64,000 nucleotides of DNA from a bacterium (GTDB taxonomy: Bacteria > Vulcanimicrobiota > Vulcanimicrobiia > Vulcanimicrobiales > Vulcanimicrobiaceae): contig JAJYCL010000008.1 of the NCBI GenBank assembly GCA_021778415.1, positions 1 through 64,000 of the forward strand, in the 5' to 3' direction. Both the position numbers and the translations under genes were made by a program. Positions 17,727 through 26,218 of the stretch are shown in pieces. The notes beneath the pieces are model-generated. The model was not told where the DNA came from. It saw only the letters and a program-made list of their open reading frames with translations, and ran no database searches. Numbering within the stretch: the first letter of the stretch is position 1; each line of letters starts with the position of its first letter.

Positions 17727-19358
17727 ATGCCAACGCACGACGTCATCAACCAGAGCCCCGTCCTCGCCGAACTCAATGTGGCAACGTCCGATTCCTCGTT
17801 GCGTTGCGCACTCGAAGCCTTCGCACCGACTGCGAAGACGGAAGAACTCCATCGCCTCGGCGAACTTGCAGGCCGCCATACGACGCTAGCACTCGGGGAA
17901 CAAGCAAATCGCCACCTTCCCGAACTCCATACGCATGACCGACTCGGGAACCGTATCGACGAAGTGCAGTTTCATCCGGCGTGGCACGAGTTACTCGCTC
18001 ACGCTACGGAATTTGGTCTTCATGCGGCTCCGTGGGTTGAACATGAACGCCATGCGCATCTTTTGCGCGCGGCAAAATTTTATGTCTGGGCACAAGTAGA
18101 GGCAGGACACGGCTGCCCGATCTCTATGACGTATGCGTCCATTCCCGCGCTACGCTTAAACCAGTCACTTGCTCGGACTTGGGAACCGGCACTCGCTGCT
18201 CGCGCATACGATCCGTTACTTCGGCCCATAGCGAAAAAATGCAGTGCTTTGTGCGGCATGGCGATGACCGAAAAACAAGGCGGGACGGACGTTCGCGCAA
18301 ACACAACGCACGCAACACCGACGGGAAGTGACGATCTTTTTCGCCTCGTCGGACATAAGTGGTTTTGCTCGGCACCGATGTCGGATGCATTCCTCGTCCT
18401 TGCCCAAGCCCCGGGCGGACTCACGTGTTTCTTTCTGCCCCGTGTCCTCCCGGATGGATCGAACAACTCATTCATGCTCCAACGTCTCAAAGACAAAATG
18501 GGCAATCGCTCCAATGCATCGGCGGAAATCGAGCTCGACGGAACGCTCGCGTGGATGATTGGCGAGGAAGGTCGTGGAGTACGTACGATCGTCGAGATGG
18601 TCAACCATACGCGCTTAGATTGCATGCTCGGTTCATCGGGACTGCTACGCATGGCGTTGCTCCAAGCGGTTTGGCATTGCGAACATCGCATGGCCTTCGG
18701 CAAGACGCTCAACGACTGGCCGTTGATGCAAAATGTCCTCGCCGATCTCACCCTGGAAAGCGAAGCATCTACTCTGCTCGCGCTGCGCGTTGCCCATAGC
18801 GTCGATCGCGCTCCAAACGATCCGCGTGAAGCCGGCGTCAAACGCTTCGGAACCGCGCTTGGCAAATACTGGATTTGCAAACGCGCGCCCGCTGCCATTG
18901 GCGAAGCGTTGGAATGTTTGGGTGGCAATGGGTATGTCGAAGAATCAATGCTCCCGCGACTCTATCGCGAGGCCCCCGTCAACTCCATTTGGGAGGGCTC
19001 CGGGAACGTCAACGCGCTCGACATCCTGCGCATCGCGAACCGCGAACCGGAATGCATCGATGCATTCGAGCACGAGATTACATTGGCGCGCTCCGATGAA
19101 CGCCTTCGAGCGCACGCAGAACACCTCATCGGAACGCTACGGCGAGGTGTCGCTGAAAGCGATGCGCGCCGCATCTGCGAGAATGCCGCACTGCTCTGGC
19201 AAGCATGTTTACTTCTGGCGCACTGTCCGGAGATCGTGGCCGATACGTTCATAGCATCGCGTATTCAGGGAGATTCGGGTCGTGCCTTTGGGACCTTACA
19301 ATCACCCCACCTTTCAGCGCTTGCGCGACGAGCGACGGAACTCTTGAGCGAAACCTAA
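17727..19358 (+). CDS. AidB-like acyl-CoA dehydrogenase
   Basis: The 543-residue protein, longer than typical acyl-CoA dehydrogenases, matches the AidB subfamily. The flavin-site segment AMTEKQGGTDVRANTT is near residue 183, and IWEGSGNVNALDILR is near the C-terminus. AidB proteins bind FAD and DNA and are linked to the response to alkylation damage; some act as isovaleryl-CoA dehydrogenases. A clear GGAGGT precedes the ATG. The alkylation role is inferred from the family only. No ada or alkB neighbour is present. Confidence 0.9.
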   Translation: MPTHDVINQSPVLAELNVATSDSSLRCALEAFAPTAKTEELHRLGELAGRHTTLALGEQANRHLPELHTHDRLGNRIDEVQFHPAWHELLAHATEFGLHAAPWVEHERHAHLLRAAKFYVWAQVEAGHGCPISMTYASIPALRLNQSLARTWEPALAARAYDPLLRPIAKKCSALCGMAMTEKQGGTDVRANTTHATPTGSDDLFRLVGHKWFCSAPMSDAFLVLAQAPGGLTCFFLPRVLPDGSNNSFMLQRLKDKMGNRSNASAEIELDGTLAWMIGEEGRGVRTIVEMVNHTRLDCMLGSSGLLRMALLQAVWHCEHRMAFGKTLNDWPLMQNVLADLTLESEASTLLALRVAHSVDRAPNDPREAGVKRFGTALGKYWICKRAPAAIGEALECLGGNGYVEESMLPRLYREAPVNSIWEGSGNVNALDILRIANREPECIDAFEHEITLARSDERLRAHAEHLIGTLRRGVAESDARRICENAALLWQACLLLAHCPEIVADTFIASRIQGDSGRAFGTLQSPHLSALARRATELLSET

Positions 19359-19392
19359 AACTCGTTCGAAGAGTCACGCACTATACGATCCT

Positions 19393-19965
19393 ATGAAAGT
19401 CCGATTTCTCGATAATCGCACACGCATGCTCGCCTACCGTCCGTGGACGGAGAAAGAGCGCCAAGTCGTCATGCGCGGCGTTTGGGGTCGCTCGGCCATC
19501 GCCATCGAGCCGTTTTTGGGCTGCGTAGTCTTTGCGTTCTTTACCTGGGGCATTATCGTGCGCGCGAATGCTCAGCCCGACCATTCGTTGATCGTTATTG
19601 CGCCGCTCTTTGCCCTCGCATCGGTCGCCTTCGGCATCTATATGGTTGCCGTGATGTTCGCGCCGCTGCGCGCACTGGCACAAACCTATCGCCCGATCTT
19701 CATCGTCGACGGCTACGTGCGCTATCGAGAACCCGATGAGCACTGCGATGACGATGCCATCGGCTACGTCGCTGCACTCTTCGAAGACAAAACAGTCGCC
19801 TGCGAATGGGAGTGGCCGGGGACGGTACGATTGGAGAACCGTACCATCCCCGCTCGAATCGAGTTTTCCGTCTACGGTGGCATCCACAAAATCGATGGCA
19901 TCAACACGGGCGTCCTCCCCGAACATCTCCCAACACTCGCCATCGGAATAGCCCCCCGCCACTAA
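19393..19965 (+). CDS. Membrane protein of unknown function with two transmembrane helices
   Basis: The 190-residue protein has two hydrophobic segments (about residues 37-55 and 68-90) and a C-terminal soluble domain with an acidic EPDEHCDDDA stretch. The topology puts both termini on the same side. No family was recognised. It lies 34 bases after the AidB-like gene and ends exactly where the second repeat array starts. Confidence 0.65.
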   Translation: MKVRFLDNRTRMLAYRPWTEKERQVVMRGVWGRSAIAIEPFLGCVVFAFFTWGIIVRANAQPDHSLIVIAPLFALASVAFGIYMVAVMFAPLRALAQTYRPIFIVDGYVRYREPDEHCDDDAIGYVAALFEDKTVACEWEWPGTVRLENRTIPARIEFSVYGGIHKIDGINTGVLPEHLPTLAIGIAPRH

Positions 19966-20390
19966 TTCGTCACCCCGAGGAGCGCATAGCTGTCACCCTG
20001 AGGAGCACGCGAAGCGTGCGTCTCGAAGGCCCCCCCGTCACCCTGAGGAGCACGCGAAGCGTGCGTCTCGAAGGGCGCTCGCTCAGGATGACATCGTCTC
20101 GAAGGGCCGTGGGCAAATGTTGCACGCTACGCGTGCTCCGTCTTTATGATGCTTCGAGACGCGATGCTGCGCATCGCTCCTCAGCATGACAGTACTACGC
20201 ATCGCTCCTTATGCTTCGAGACGCGATGCTGCGCATCGCTCCTCAGCATGACAGTGCTACGCATCGCTCCTCAGCATGACAGTGCTTGTCACCCTGAGGA
20301 GCACGCGAAGCGTGCGTCTCGAAGGACGCTCGCTCTGCATGACAGTGCTACGCCTCGCTCAGGATGACTACGTCATCGAAGGGGGCGGAT
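19966..20390. repeat. Palindromic repeat array 2 (about 8-9 units)
   Basis: The same element family as at 1576-2245 appears again, in both orientations, between the convergent genes ending at 19965 and 20396. Inner stems GCACGC/GCGTGC and GATGC/GCATC both occur, with arms CTGAGGAGC and GTCTCGAAG. Several units are truncated. No gene is supported in this stretch. Its location between two gene 3' ends is compatible with a role in transcript termination or mRNA 3'-end protection. Confidence 0.9.
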
Positions 20391-20395
20391 TGTGG

Positions 20396-20587
20396 TTATT
20401 TTTCGGAGAGGGGGGCTCGCTGGGTTTGGGCGGCGGGCCACAGGTGGTTCCAGGGAGCGTTGACGATGCAGGCGCCGCCGATGGTAAACACGGCGATCAC
20501 GCCGATAATGGCAATCGTAAACACCGATTTCGGAATGCCGCCGGTTTCAGGGACTTGATCGAATGTCCATGGTTCGTAATCAGCCAC
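20396..20587 (-). CDS. Small single-helix protein at the end of the oxidase operon
   Basis: Using GTG 20587, two bases after the upstream stop, gives 63 residues with one transmembrane helix (about residues 19-42) and a short polar tail. The open frame extends upstream to 20668, but that overlaps the neighbouring gene and is not supported. It is the last gene of the caa3 operon, so it may be an accessory oxidase subunit. No sequence family was recognised. Confidence 0.65.
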   Translation of the reverse strand: MADYEPWTFDQVPETGGIPKSVFTIAIIGVIAVFTIGGACIVNAPWNHLWPAAQTQRAPLSEK

Positions 20588-20588
20588 G

Positions 20589-20798
20589 TTACGCCGCCTT
20601 CGGGAAGGTGCCGAGAAAACCGGCACCGGCAAAAATTGCGAGCAGCGCGCCAAAGCAGAGGAGCGCAAGCATCACTTTAAACACCGTGTTATCGAGCCCC
20701 GGTGTCTTCCAATCGTTCTTTAGTGCGATCGCAGAGACGACGGCGACGATCACGCCGCCGGCGATTGCGAGAATACGTTCGATCTGAGCAATATCCAT
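20589..20798 (-). CDS. Small two-helix membrane protein in the oxidase operon
   Basis: The 69-residue protein has two transmembrane helices (about residues 8-26 and 42-62) and begins with ATG after an AGGA-type ribosome binding site. It sits nine bases after ctaE. By position and topology it could serve as a subunit IV-like component of the cytochrome oxidase, but no conserved motif proves this. Confidence 0.65.
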   Translation of the reverse strand: MDIAQIERILAIAGGVIVAVVSAIALKNDWKTPGLDNTVFKVMLALLCFGALLAIFAGAGFLGTFPKAA

Positions 20799-20807
20799 AA
20801 TGCGTTC

Positions 20808-21428
20808 CTAAATAAGATAGAAGATCGAGAAAAGGACGACCCAAATCACGTCGACGAAATGCCAGTACAGTGTTCCGGCCGTCAATCCGAAGTACTTATC
20901 TTTGGAATAGACGCCATGCACCGATTGCAAGAGAAGCGTGATCAGGTAAAAGACACCGACGAGAACGTGGAAGCCGTGCATTCCGGTAAGCGTAAAAAAC
21001 GACGCTCCGAAAATGCCGCTACCGCCCCACGTCACATGCTCTTTGGTATACAAGGCGGTATATTCAACGACTTGCCCAGTTAAGAACATCGCACCGAGAA
21101 TGATCGTGGCGATCATAAAACCGGCGTAGCGGAAGAACTTTCCGTGCTTCCAATTTTCTAGCGCATAATGCATCGTTGCGCCGGATCCGAAAAGGATCGC
21201 CGAGTTGAGCGCAGCGAGCGCAACATCAGGGCGCGGAACGCCTTGCGGCGGCCAGCCCTGCCCGGAATTGCGAAGATACAGATACGCGAAGATAAAGGAC
21301 GAGAAAAGCACGACGTCGCTGAACAAGAAGAACAGAAACCCGATGAGGCGCATGTCGCGCGTCTCGGCGTAAAGCTGATCGACCGGTTCGTGATGCTGCG
21401 CGTCGAGCGCTGCGCTGGCTACAGCCAC
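20808..21428 (-). CDS. ctaE: Cytochrome c oxidase subunit III
   Basis: The 206-residue membrane protein matches subunit III, the five-helix form common in caa3 oxidases, with conserved FLFSDVVLFSSFI, the LTGMHGFHVLVG segment and a C-terminal YWHFVDVIWVVLF. It stabilises the catalytic core. The start is GTG, preceded by an AAGG sequence, 12 bases after the ctaD stop. Confidence 0.95.
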   Translation of the reverse strand: MAVASAALDAQHHEPVDQLYAETRDMRLIGFLFFLFSDVVLFSSFIFAYLYLRNSGQGWPPQGVPRPDVALAALNSAILFGSGATMHYALENWKHGKFFRYAGFMIATIILGAMFLTGQVVEYTALYTKEHVTWGGSGIFGASFFTLTGMHGFHVLVGVFYLITLLLQSVHGVYSKDKYFGLTAGTLYWHFVDVIWVVLFSIFYLI

Positions 21429-21440
21429 AATGCTGCCTTC

Positions 21441-23123
21441 CTAGTGGTGCGCCCCGGCGAGTTGCGCCGGTGGCTTGTCGTTGAGTTCGTCTTCGAGACC
21501 CTTGTACGGGAGCGGTTCCGAGAAATCGTACGGCAGTGCGTAGACCGTCGGAATGTTTTTGAAATTGTAGTAATGCGGCGGCGATGGAATCATCCATTCC
21601 AGCGTTCGCCCACCCCAAGGATTCGGGCCGGCCTTCTTCCCATTGCGCATGCTCACGAACATATTGATGAAGAAGAGCAGAATGGCGAACGTCATGATAA
21701 ACGAGGAGACCGATTCCACGCGATTCCACATTTGGAACTGCGGATCGTACTCGGCGACACGGCGCGGCATGCCGAGGAAGCCCAACCAATGCATCGGCAA
21801 AAACGTGCCGTTAAAACCGACGAAGAACAACCAGAAGTGCCACTTCCCGATCGTCTCGTTGAGCATGCGCCCCGAGAATTTCGGAAACCAATAATACATA
21901 CCGGCGAAAATACCCATGAGACTTCCGCCGACAAGCACGTAATGAAAATGGCCGACGATGAAATACGTGCCGTGTGCATGCAAATCGAAGGGCACGGCTG
22001 CTAAGAAGATTCCCGTTACGCCACCGAAGGTGAAGAGCGCAAGGAACCCTACTGCAAACAGCAACGCCGTCGTGTAGTGAATCTTTCCACCCCACAAGGT
22101 TGCCATCCACGAGAAGATCTTCACGCCTGTTGGTACCGCGATGGTGAACGTCAGAATCATGAACGGCAATTGCAGATACGGTGCAAGACCCGAGGTGAAC
22201 ATGTGATGCGCCCACACCATGAAGCCCGCAAGCGCAATCGCCACGGACGAGAATGCGATGAGCTTATAGCCGAAGACCGGCTTGCGCGCAAACGTCGGCA
22301 AGACTTCGGAGATGATGCCGAAGACCGGCAAAATCATAATGTACACAGCCGGATGCGAGTAGAACCAGAACATGTGCTGCCAAAGCACCGGGCTACCGCC
22401 GCGGGCCGGATCATAGAATGGGATACCAAATTGGCGTTCCATGAAGAGGGCGGCGAGCGCCGCGGCGAGTGCCGTCGTCGCGACCATCGAAAGCGGTGCC
22501 GTTGCGAGCTGTGCCCACACGAAAAGCGGCATACGCGTGAACGTCATTCCAGGAGCGCGCATCTTCAGGATCGTCACCATGAAGTTCATGCCGGTGAGCG
22601 TCGAGCTGACACCGACTAAGAAGATGGCCACACACCACATGGAGGTTCCGACGCCGCCCTGTAAGGACATCGGCGGATATTCCGTCCATCCGGCTACGGG
22701 TGCGCCGAGCAAGAACGACGAGAAAAGCAACAAGCCGGCAACCGGAAACATCCAGAAGCTCAACATATTGAGCCACGGGAAGGCGACATCGCGCGCGCCG
22801 AGTTGCAACGGGAAAATAAAGTTTCCAAAGCCGCCCGTGACAATCGGAATAATCACGAGCCAGACCATCGCCGATCCGTGCATCGTGTAAATTTCGTTGT
22901 AGGTGTCGGGGCTAATGAAACCACCATTCGCATTCATTAATTGAACGCGAATCAGCTCGGCGAGAAGTCCGGCGAGAACAAGGAAGACGAAGCCGGTGAT
23001 AAGGTACTGGATTCCAATGATCTTATGATCGATCGAAAAAACGTACCGACGAATAAATCCCTGCGGTTCGGGATGGATGTGATCGGCGATTCCGCCGCTT
23101 GTATGGACCGCTGCTACTGCCAT
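21441..23123 (-). CDS. ctaD: Cytochrome c oxidase subunit I, A2-like proton channel
   Basis: The 560-residue catalytic subunit has the haem a ligand His82, CuB ligands His257, His306 and His307 with cross-linked Tyr261, haem a3 His392, haem a His394 and K-channel Lys335. The D-channel segment reads YSHPAVY. Tyr255-Ser256 precede the CuB His, and Ala259 replaces the usual Glu, which is the A2-family signature known from caa3 oxidases. Subunit I reduces oxygen and pumps protons in the cytoplasmic membrane. GGGAGAA precedes the ATG. Confidence 0.95.
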   Translation of the reverse strand: MAVAAVHTSGGIADHIHPEPQGFIRRYVFSIDHKIIGIQYLITGFVFLVLAGLLAELIRVQLMNANGGFISPDTYNEIYTMHGSAMVWLVIIPIVTGGFGNFIFPLQLGARDVAFPWLNMLSFWMFPVAGLLLFSSFLLGAPVAGWTEYPPMSLQGGVGTSMWCVAIFLVGVSSTLTGMNFMVTILKMRAPGMTFTRMPLFVWAQLATAPLSMVATTALAAALAALFMERQFGIPFYDPARGGSPVLWQHMFWFYSHPAVYIMILPVFGIISEVLPTFARKPVFGYKLIAFSSVAIALAGFMVWAHHMFTSGLAPYLQLPFMILTFTIAVPTGVKIFSWMATLWGGKIHYTTALLFAVGFLALFTFGGVTGIFLAAVPFDLHAHGTYFIVGHFHYVLVGGSLMGIFAGMYYWFPKFSGRMLNETIGKWHFWLFFVGFNGTFLPMHWLGFLGMPRRVAEYDPQFQMWNRVESVSSFIMTFAILLFFINMFVSMRNGKKAGPNPWGGRTLEWMIPSPPHYYNFKNIPTVYALPYDFSEPLPYKGLEDELNDKPPAQLAGAHH

Positions 23124-23139
23124 TTCGTGTTCTCCCGGA

Positions 23140-24237
23140 TTACTTTAACGACGCGAGATATGCGACGAGGTTCGCGATATCGCCATCGGAAAGGCCATTG
23201 GCTGATTGATTCGGCATCATGCCGATCGGGCCGGTGTAGCCCTTTTGCAAAATGACGGCGATATTCGCGGCTGTCGCCGGATCGCCATCGACAAGATTCG
23301 GATGGTTCGGATCACTCAGGATGCCCTTGAGGCCCGGACCCACCACTTTATGATCGAACGCCGCGATTGCGTGACACGACGAACATTTCTGGGCAAAGAG
23401 CGCTTGGCCGGACGCCGCGACACCCTTGCTCAGATCGATTGCGGCGCCACTGCCGGCTTTCGGTAATGCATCGCTCACATTGGCATTTTTGATCTGCCAG
23501 CCTTTGAGCCACGTCGCAAACGTCGCGGGCGGATCAACGACAAAATACTGTTTGTTCATCTCGCCGTGTTGCGTTCCGCAGAATTCGGCGCAAATGATCT
23601 GATAGCGACCGACGGTATTTGGCGTAAAGCGAATGGTATTCACGAGCCCCGGGACCATATCGGCCTTCACACGGAACTGCGGAATCCAGAACGAGTGAAT
23701 CACATCGGTTGAGGTGACATCAATCGTTACTTGCTTGTTCACCGGAACGTGAATTTCGTTCGGAATCTCACCGTTAACACCGGGAGCGCGGAACGAATAG
23801 TACCACTGATGCCCGATGGCTTCGACGACGAGTCCATTACTCGGTTGTAACTGAATACCAAACCAAATTTTCACACTCAAGATCGATAAGATCACGACGA
23901 AAACGGCAGGGACGATCGTCCACCAGAATTCAAGCGTGTGATTATCATGGACTTGGACACCGATGGCGTTGGGCGCATCGGTTTTCTTGGCACGGAACGC
24001 AATGACGAAATAGAGCAAATATCCTAGGACATAAATCATTAACGCCGAGCCGGATGCGGCCATGAAGCGGAAGAGATCGTCAACGTCTTCGGCGGAATCC
24101 GAGGCTGCCGGCAACCATTTCGCAACCGGCGCATTCATCCAATAGGCGACTGCTGCCACCGAGAGTAATGCGAGCACGAGCGTGACGATCCAAAAATTGC
24201 GATCGACGCGAACGGGCGCTTCCTGTTTGACTGCCAA
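23140..24237 (-). CDS. ctaC: Cytochrome c oxidase subunit II with fused cytochrome c (caa3 type)
   Basis: The 365-residue protein has two N-terminal transmembrane helices, a CuA domain (HSFW, then CAEFCGTQHGEM) and a C-terminal cytochrome c domain with CSSCH and a likely axial Met in the GMMPNQS segment. This fusion defines a caa3 oxidase, in which electrons pass from the covalent haem c to CuA. The start is TTG with GGAG about 7 bases upstream. It is the first gene of the operon ctaC-ctaD-ctaE plus two small proteins. The 72-base gap to nanE could hold a promoter, but no clear hexamers were found. Confidence 0.95.
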   Translation of the reverse strand: MAVKQEAPVRVDRNFWIVTLVLALLSVAAVAYWMNAPVAKWLPAASDSAEDVDDLFRFMAASGSALMIYVLGYLLYFVIAFRAKKTDAPNAIGVQVHDNHTLEFWWTIVPAVFVVILSILSVKIWFGIQLQPSNGLVVEAIGHQWYYSFRAPGVNGEIPNEIHVPVNKQVTIDVTSTDVIHSFWIPQFRVKADMVPGLVNTIRFTPNTVGRYQIICAEFCGTQHGEMNKQYFVVDPPATFATWLKGWQIKNANVSDALPKAGSGAAIDLSKGVAASGQALFAQKCSSCHAIAAFDHKVVGPGLKGILSDPNHPNLVDGDPATAANIAVILQKGYTGPIGMMPNQSANGLSDGDIANLVAYLASLK

Positions 24238-24309
24238 AACTCTCTCCTCGATATCCGTGTGATGAACCGAAAACTACTATAGAAAGATGAGCCAAAGTCC
24301 GCATTGACT

Positions 24310-24987
24310 TTAGCGGCCGTTTTTATTCGCGAGGCTCGCGACAAACTCCCCGACACGAGTGCTAAGATTTGTGAGCGCTGTTCCGACAACCATCGCATCG
24401 GCTCCCGCCCCTTGTGCCGCCGCCAACGCAGCCGGGCTCCCGATGCCGCCTTCGCAAATGGTGAAAACACCAAGCGCCGCAATCTGAGCGCATAGCGCCA
24501 GCGCCGGAAGCGATGCCCCCGATGTTGCTGCCGTGTAGCCGCATAGCGTCGTCGCGACGATCTCGCAGCCAAAATCCCGCGCGCTTCGCGCATCCGCGAT
24601 ATCGGCACAATCGGCCATCGCTACGCCTCCGCCGCGATGAATCGCCTGGATCACTGCGGAGAGCGGCTCCGGTCGAGCACGGAGGGTCGCGTCAAAGGCC
24701 ACGATATCTGCTCCAGCCGCCAAAATCGCCTCGACATCGGCACGCGTCGGCGTGATATACGGTTCAAAACCGGGCTCCTGACGTTTGAGAAGCCCGATGA
24801 TCGGGGCGTCGACGACCGCGCGAACGGCCCGGATGTCGGCGATTGACTCGATTCGGACGCCGCCAGCCCCGGCCAAAATGGAGGCTTGGGCCATCGCCGC
24901 GACGATGGACGGCGTTCGCATCGGGGAGCCCACGGTCGGCTGAATCGAGACAATCAGCTGGCCGTGGAGCCGCTCAAGGAGCGTCAT
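24310..24987 (-). CDS. nanE: N-acetylmannosamine-6-phosphate 2-epimerase
   Basis: The 225-residue TIM-barrel protein begins with LLERLHGQLIVSIQP and carries AATTLCGYT-like and CEGGIGSP segments typical of NanE. It interconverts ManNAc-6-P and GlcNAc-6-P in amino-sugar catabolism. The ATG overlaps the stop of the upstream kinase gene by four bases. No nanA, nagA or nagB is seen in the window, so the rest of the pathway must be elsewhere. Confidence 0.9.
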   Translation of the reverse strand: MTLLERLHGQLIVSIQPTVGSPMRTPSIVAAMAQASILAGAGGVRIESIADIRAVRAVVDAPIIGLLKRQEPGFEPYITPTRADVEAILAAGADIVAFDATLRARPEPLSAVIQAIHRGGGVAMADCADIADARSARDFGCEIVATTLCGYTAATSGASLPALALCAQIAALGVFTICEGGIGSPAALAAAQGAGADAMVVGTALTNLSTRVGEFVASLANKNGR

Positions 24988-25910
24988 GCCACGCGCGGTG
25001 GGAGCGGAACCTCGGCATAGGTATAGGCCATCAACAATGCACCGACCGCCGGATCGTGGGCCGGGGCGACGAGCGAAAAACGGCCGTCAAGTTCATCGAC
25101 GAGCATTTGCACGCGCTGGGCGTACCATCGATTGCGCATCAGACCACCGACGAAGGCGATGTCCGACGTCGGCACCTCCAGGCGTTCAAGCGTGAGCAAG
25201 GCATCGTCGAGCAGATATTCGATCGCTTCGTCAACCAGCGCAACGGCATCCGTTTCATTGCGCGCGGCTAAGGCTAGAATCGGCTTTGCCAGCGCGGCAA
25301 TATCGCAACGAGCAATTTTCCCGGCGCTCACTTTCGCGACGATTTCACGTGCGCTTTTCGCCGCGAAGGCGCGCAAGGCAACCCGTGCGACGCTATCGGG
25401 AGCGACGCCGGCATCTTCACACGCCATCGTTTGCCGGATCGCTTCACGGCCGATCCAATACGCCCCGCCTTCATCGCCGAATTGCGACGACCAACCACCG
25501 ACGAGAACGGGCTCCCGTTCATCGACGACACCGAGCACAACGCTCCCCGTTCCGGCAATCACCACAATGCCCGACGCACCGCCGAATGCAGCAACGTGCG
25601 CGACCGGCGCATCGTGAACCGGCACAAAACGTTTCGTTGCAAGCTTCGGCGCGCGTCCGACAAACGCGCCGTCATAGCCGCTGATTCCGGCGACGATACA
25701 TTCCATGCGCGTCGTCGTCGGCAAACCCGCATCGGCAAGAGCGGCATGCATCGCCGCGTTGAGGGCTTCGTGGGCTTTACTCGACGTTTTGCTCTCGCCG
25801 ACTTCATCGCACGGTCCGGCATTGCCACGGCCGAGAATATCGCCCGTTTCATCCGCGATGACGGCCTGCGTGCCGGATTGCCCGCCATCGATCCCAGCAA
25901 AGAGTTTCAT
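24984..25910 (-). CDS. BadF/BadG-type sugar kinase, likely N-acetyl-hexosamine kinase
   Basis: The 308-residue ASKHA-fold protein has phosphate loop 1 DGGQSGTQ near residue 8 and GTGSVVLG near residue 120, as in eukaryotic-type N-acetylglucosamine kinases within the BadF/BadG/BcrA family. With nanE directly downstream it most likely phosphorylates ManNAc, GlcNAc or MurNAc. It overlaps both neighbours by four bases (ATGA). Benzoyl-CoA reductase activation, another BadF role, is unlikely because no Fe-S Cys pair is seen and the context is amino-sugar metabolism. Confidence 0.85.
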   Translation of the reverse strand: MKLFAGIDGGQSGTQAVIADETGDILGRGNAGPCDEVGESKTSSKAHEALNAAMHAALADAGLPTTTRMECIVAGISGYDGAFVGRAPKLATKRFVPVHDAPVAHVAAFGGASGIVVIAGTGSVVLGVVDEREPVLVGGWSSQFGDEGGAYWIGREAIRQTMACEDAGVAPDSVARVALRAFAAKSAREIVAKVSAGKIARCDIAALAKPILALAARNETDAVALVDEAIEYLLDDALLTLERLEVPTSDIAFVGGLMRNRWYAQRVQMLVDELDGRFSLVAPAHDPAVGALLMAYTYAEVPLPPRVA

Positions 25911-26209
25911 GATGCGGCAATCAGCGAGCGCGCGTAATCGTTCGCAGCAGCTTCGCGATCCGCGCGATCGGCAAGCCGCTCCACTTCATGGAGATGTTCG
26001 CGATGGTGATAGAGTTCATGACCGATGCAGAACGAGAGAAATTCGCCCATCTCGTGCGGCGTGAGCGTTTCAAGAACCCGCGCATTGATGCGTATGACCG
26101 GCCCTTTGGCATCGTATTCGCTGCGCAATTCATCCATACCCCATTCGCCCAGATCGGCGAACTCGATCCGAACTCCGTATGTGCGCGCGGTCGCAATCGC
26201 TTGATTCAT
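25907..26209 (-). CDS. Small HExxH zinc-peptidase-like protein (minigluzincin-like)
   Basis: Only 100 residues long, it carries HELYH at 64-68 followed 18 residues later by EAAAN (Glu86), the arrangement of two His and a downstream Glu used by ImmA/IrrE-type and minimal gluzincin proteases. No DNA-binding domain or signal peptide is present. GGAG precedes the ATG by 4-5 bases. It sits between an FAD oxidoreductase and the sugar kinase in a tight operon. Proteolytic activity and the substrate are inferred, not shown. Confidence 0.65.
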   Translation of the reverse strand: MNQAIATARTYGVRIEFADLGEWGMDELRSEYDAKGPVIRINARVLETLTPHEMGEFLSFCIGHELYHHREHLHEVERLADRADREAAANDYARSLIAAS

Positions 26210-26218
26210 AGGCTCCTA

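Noticed and set aside
19966-20380. Open frames across repeat array 2
   Set aside because: Same repeat translations as in array 1; not genes.
24238-24309. A defined promoter upstream of ctaC
   Set aside because: A TATAGT-like box exists on the minus strand, but no -35 box at proper distance was found, so no site is annotated.
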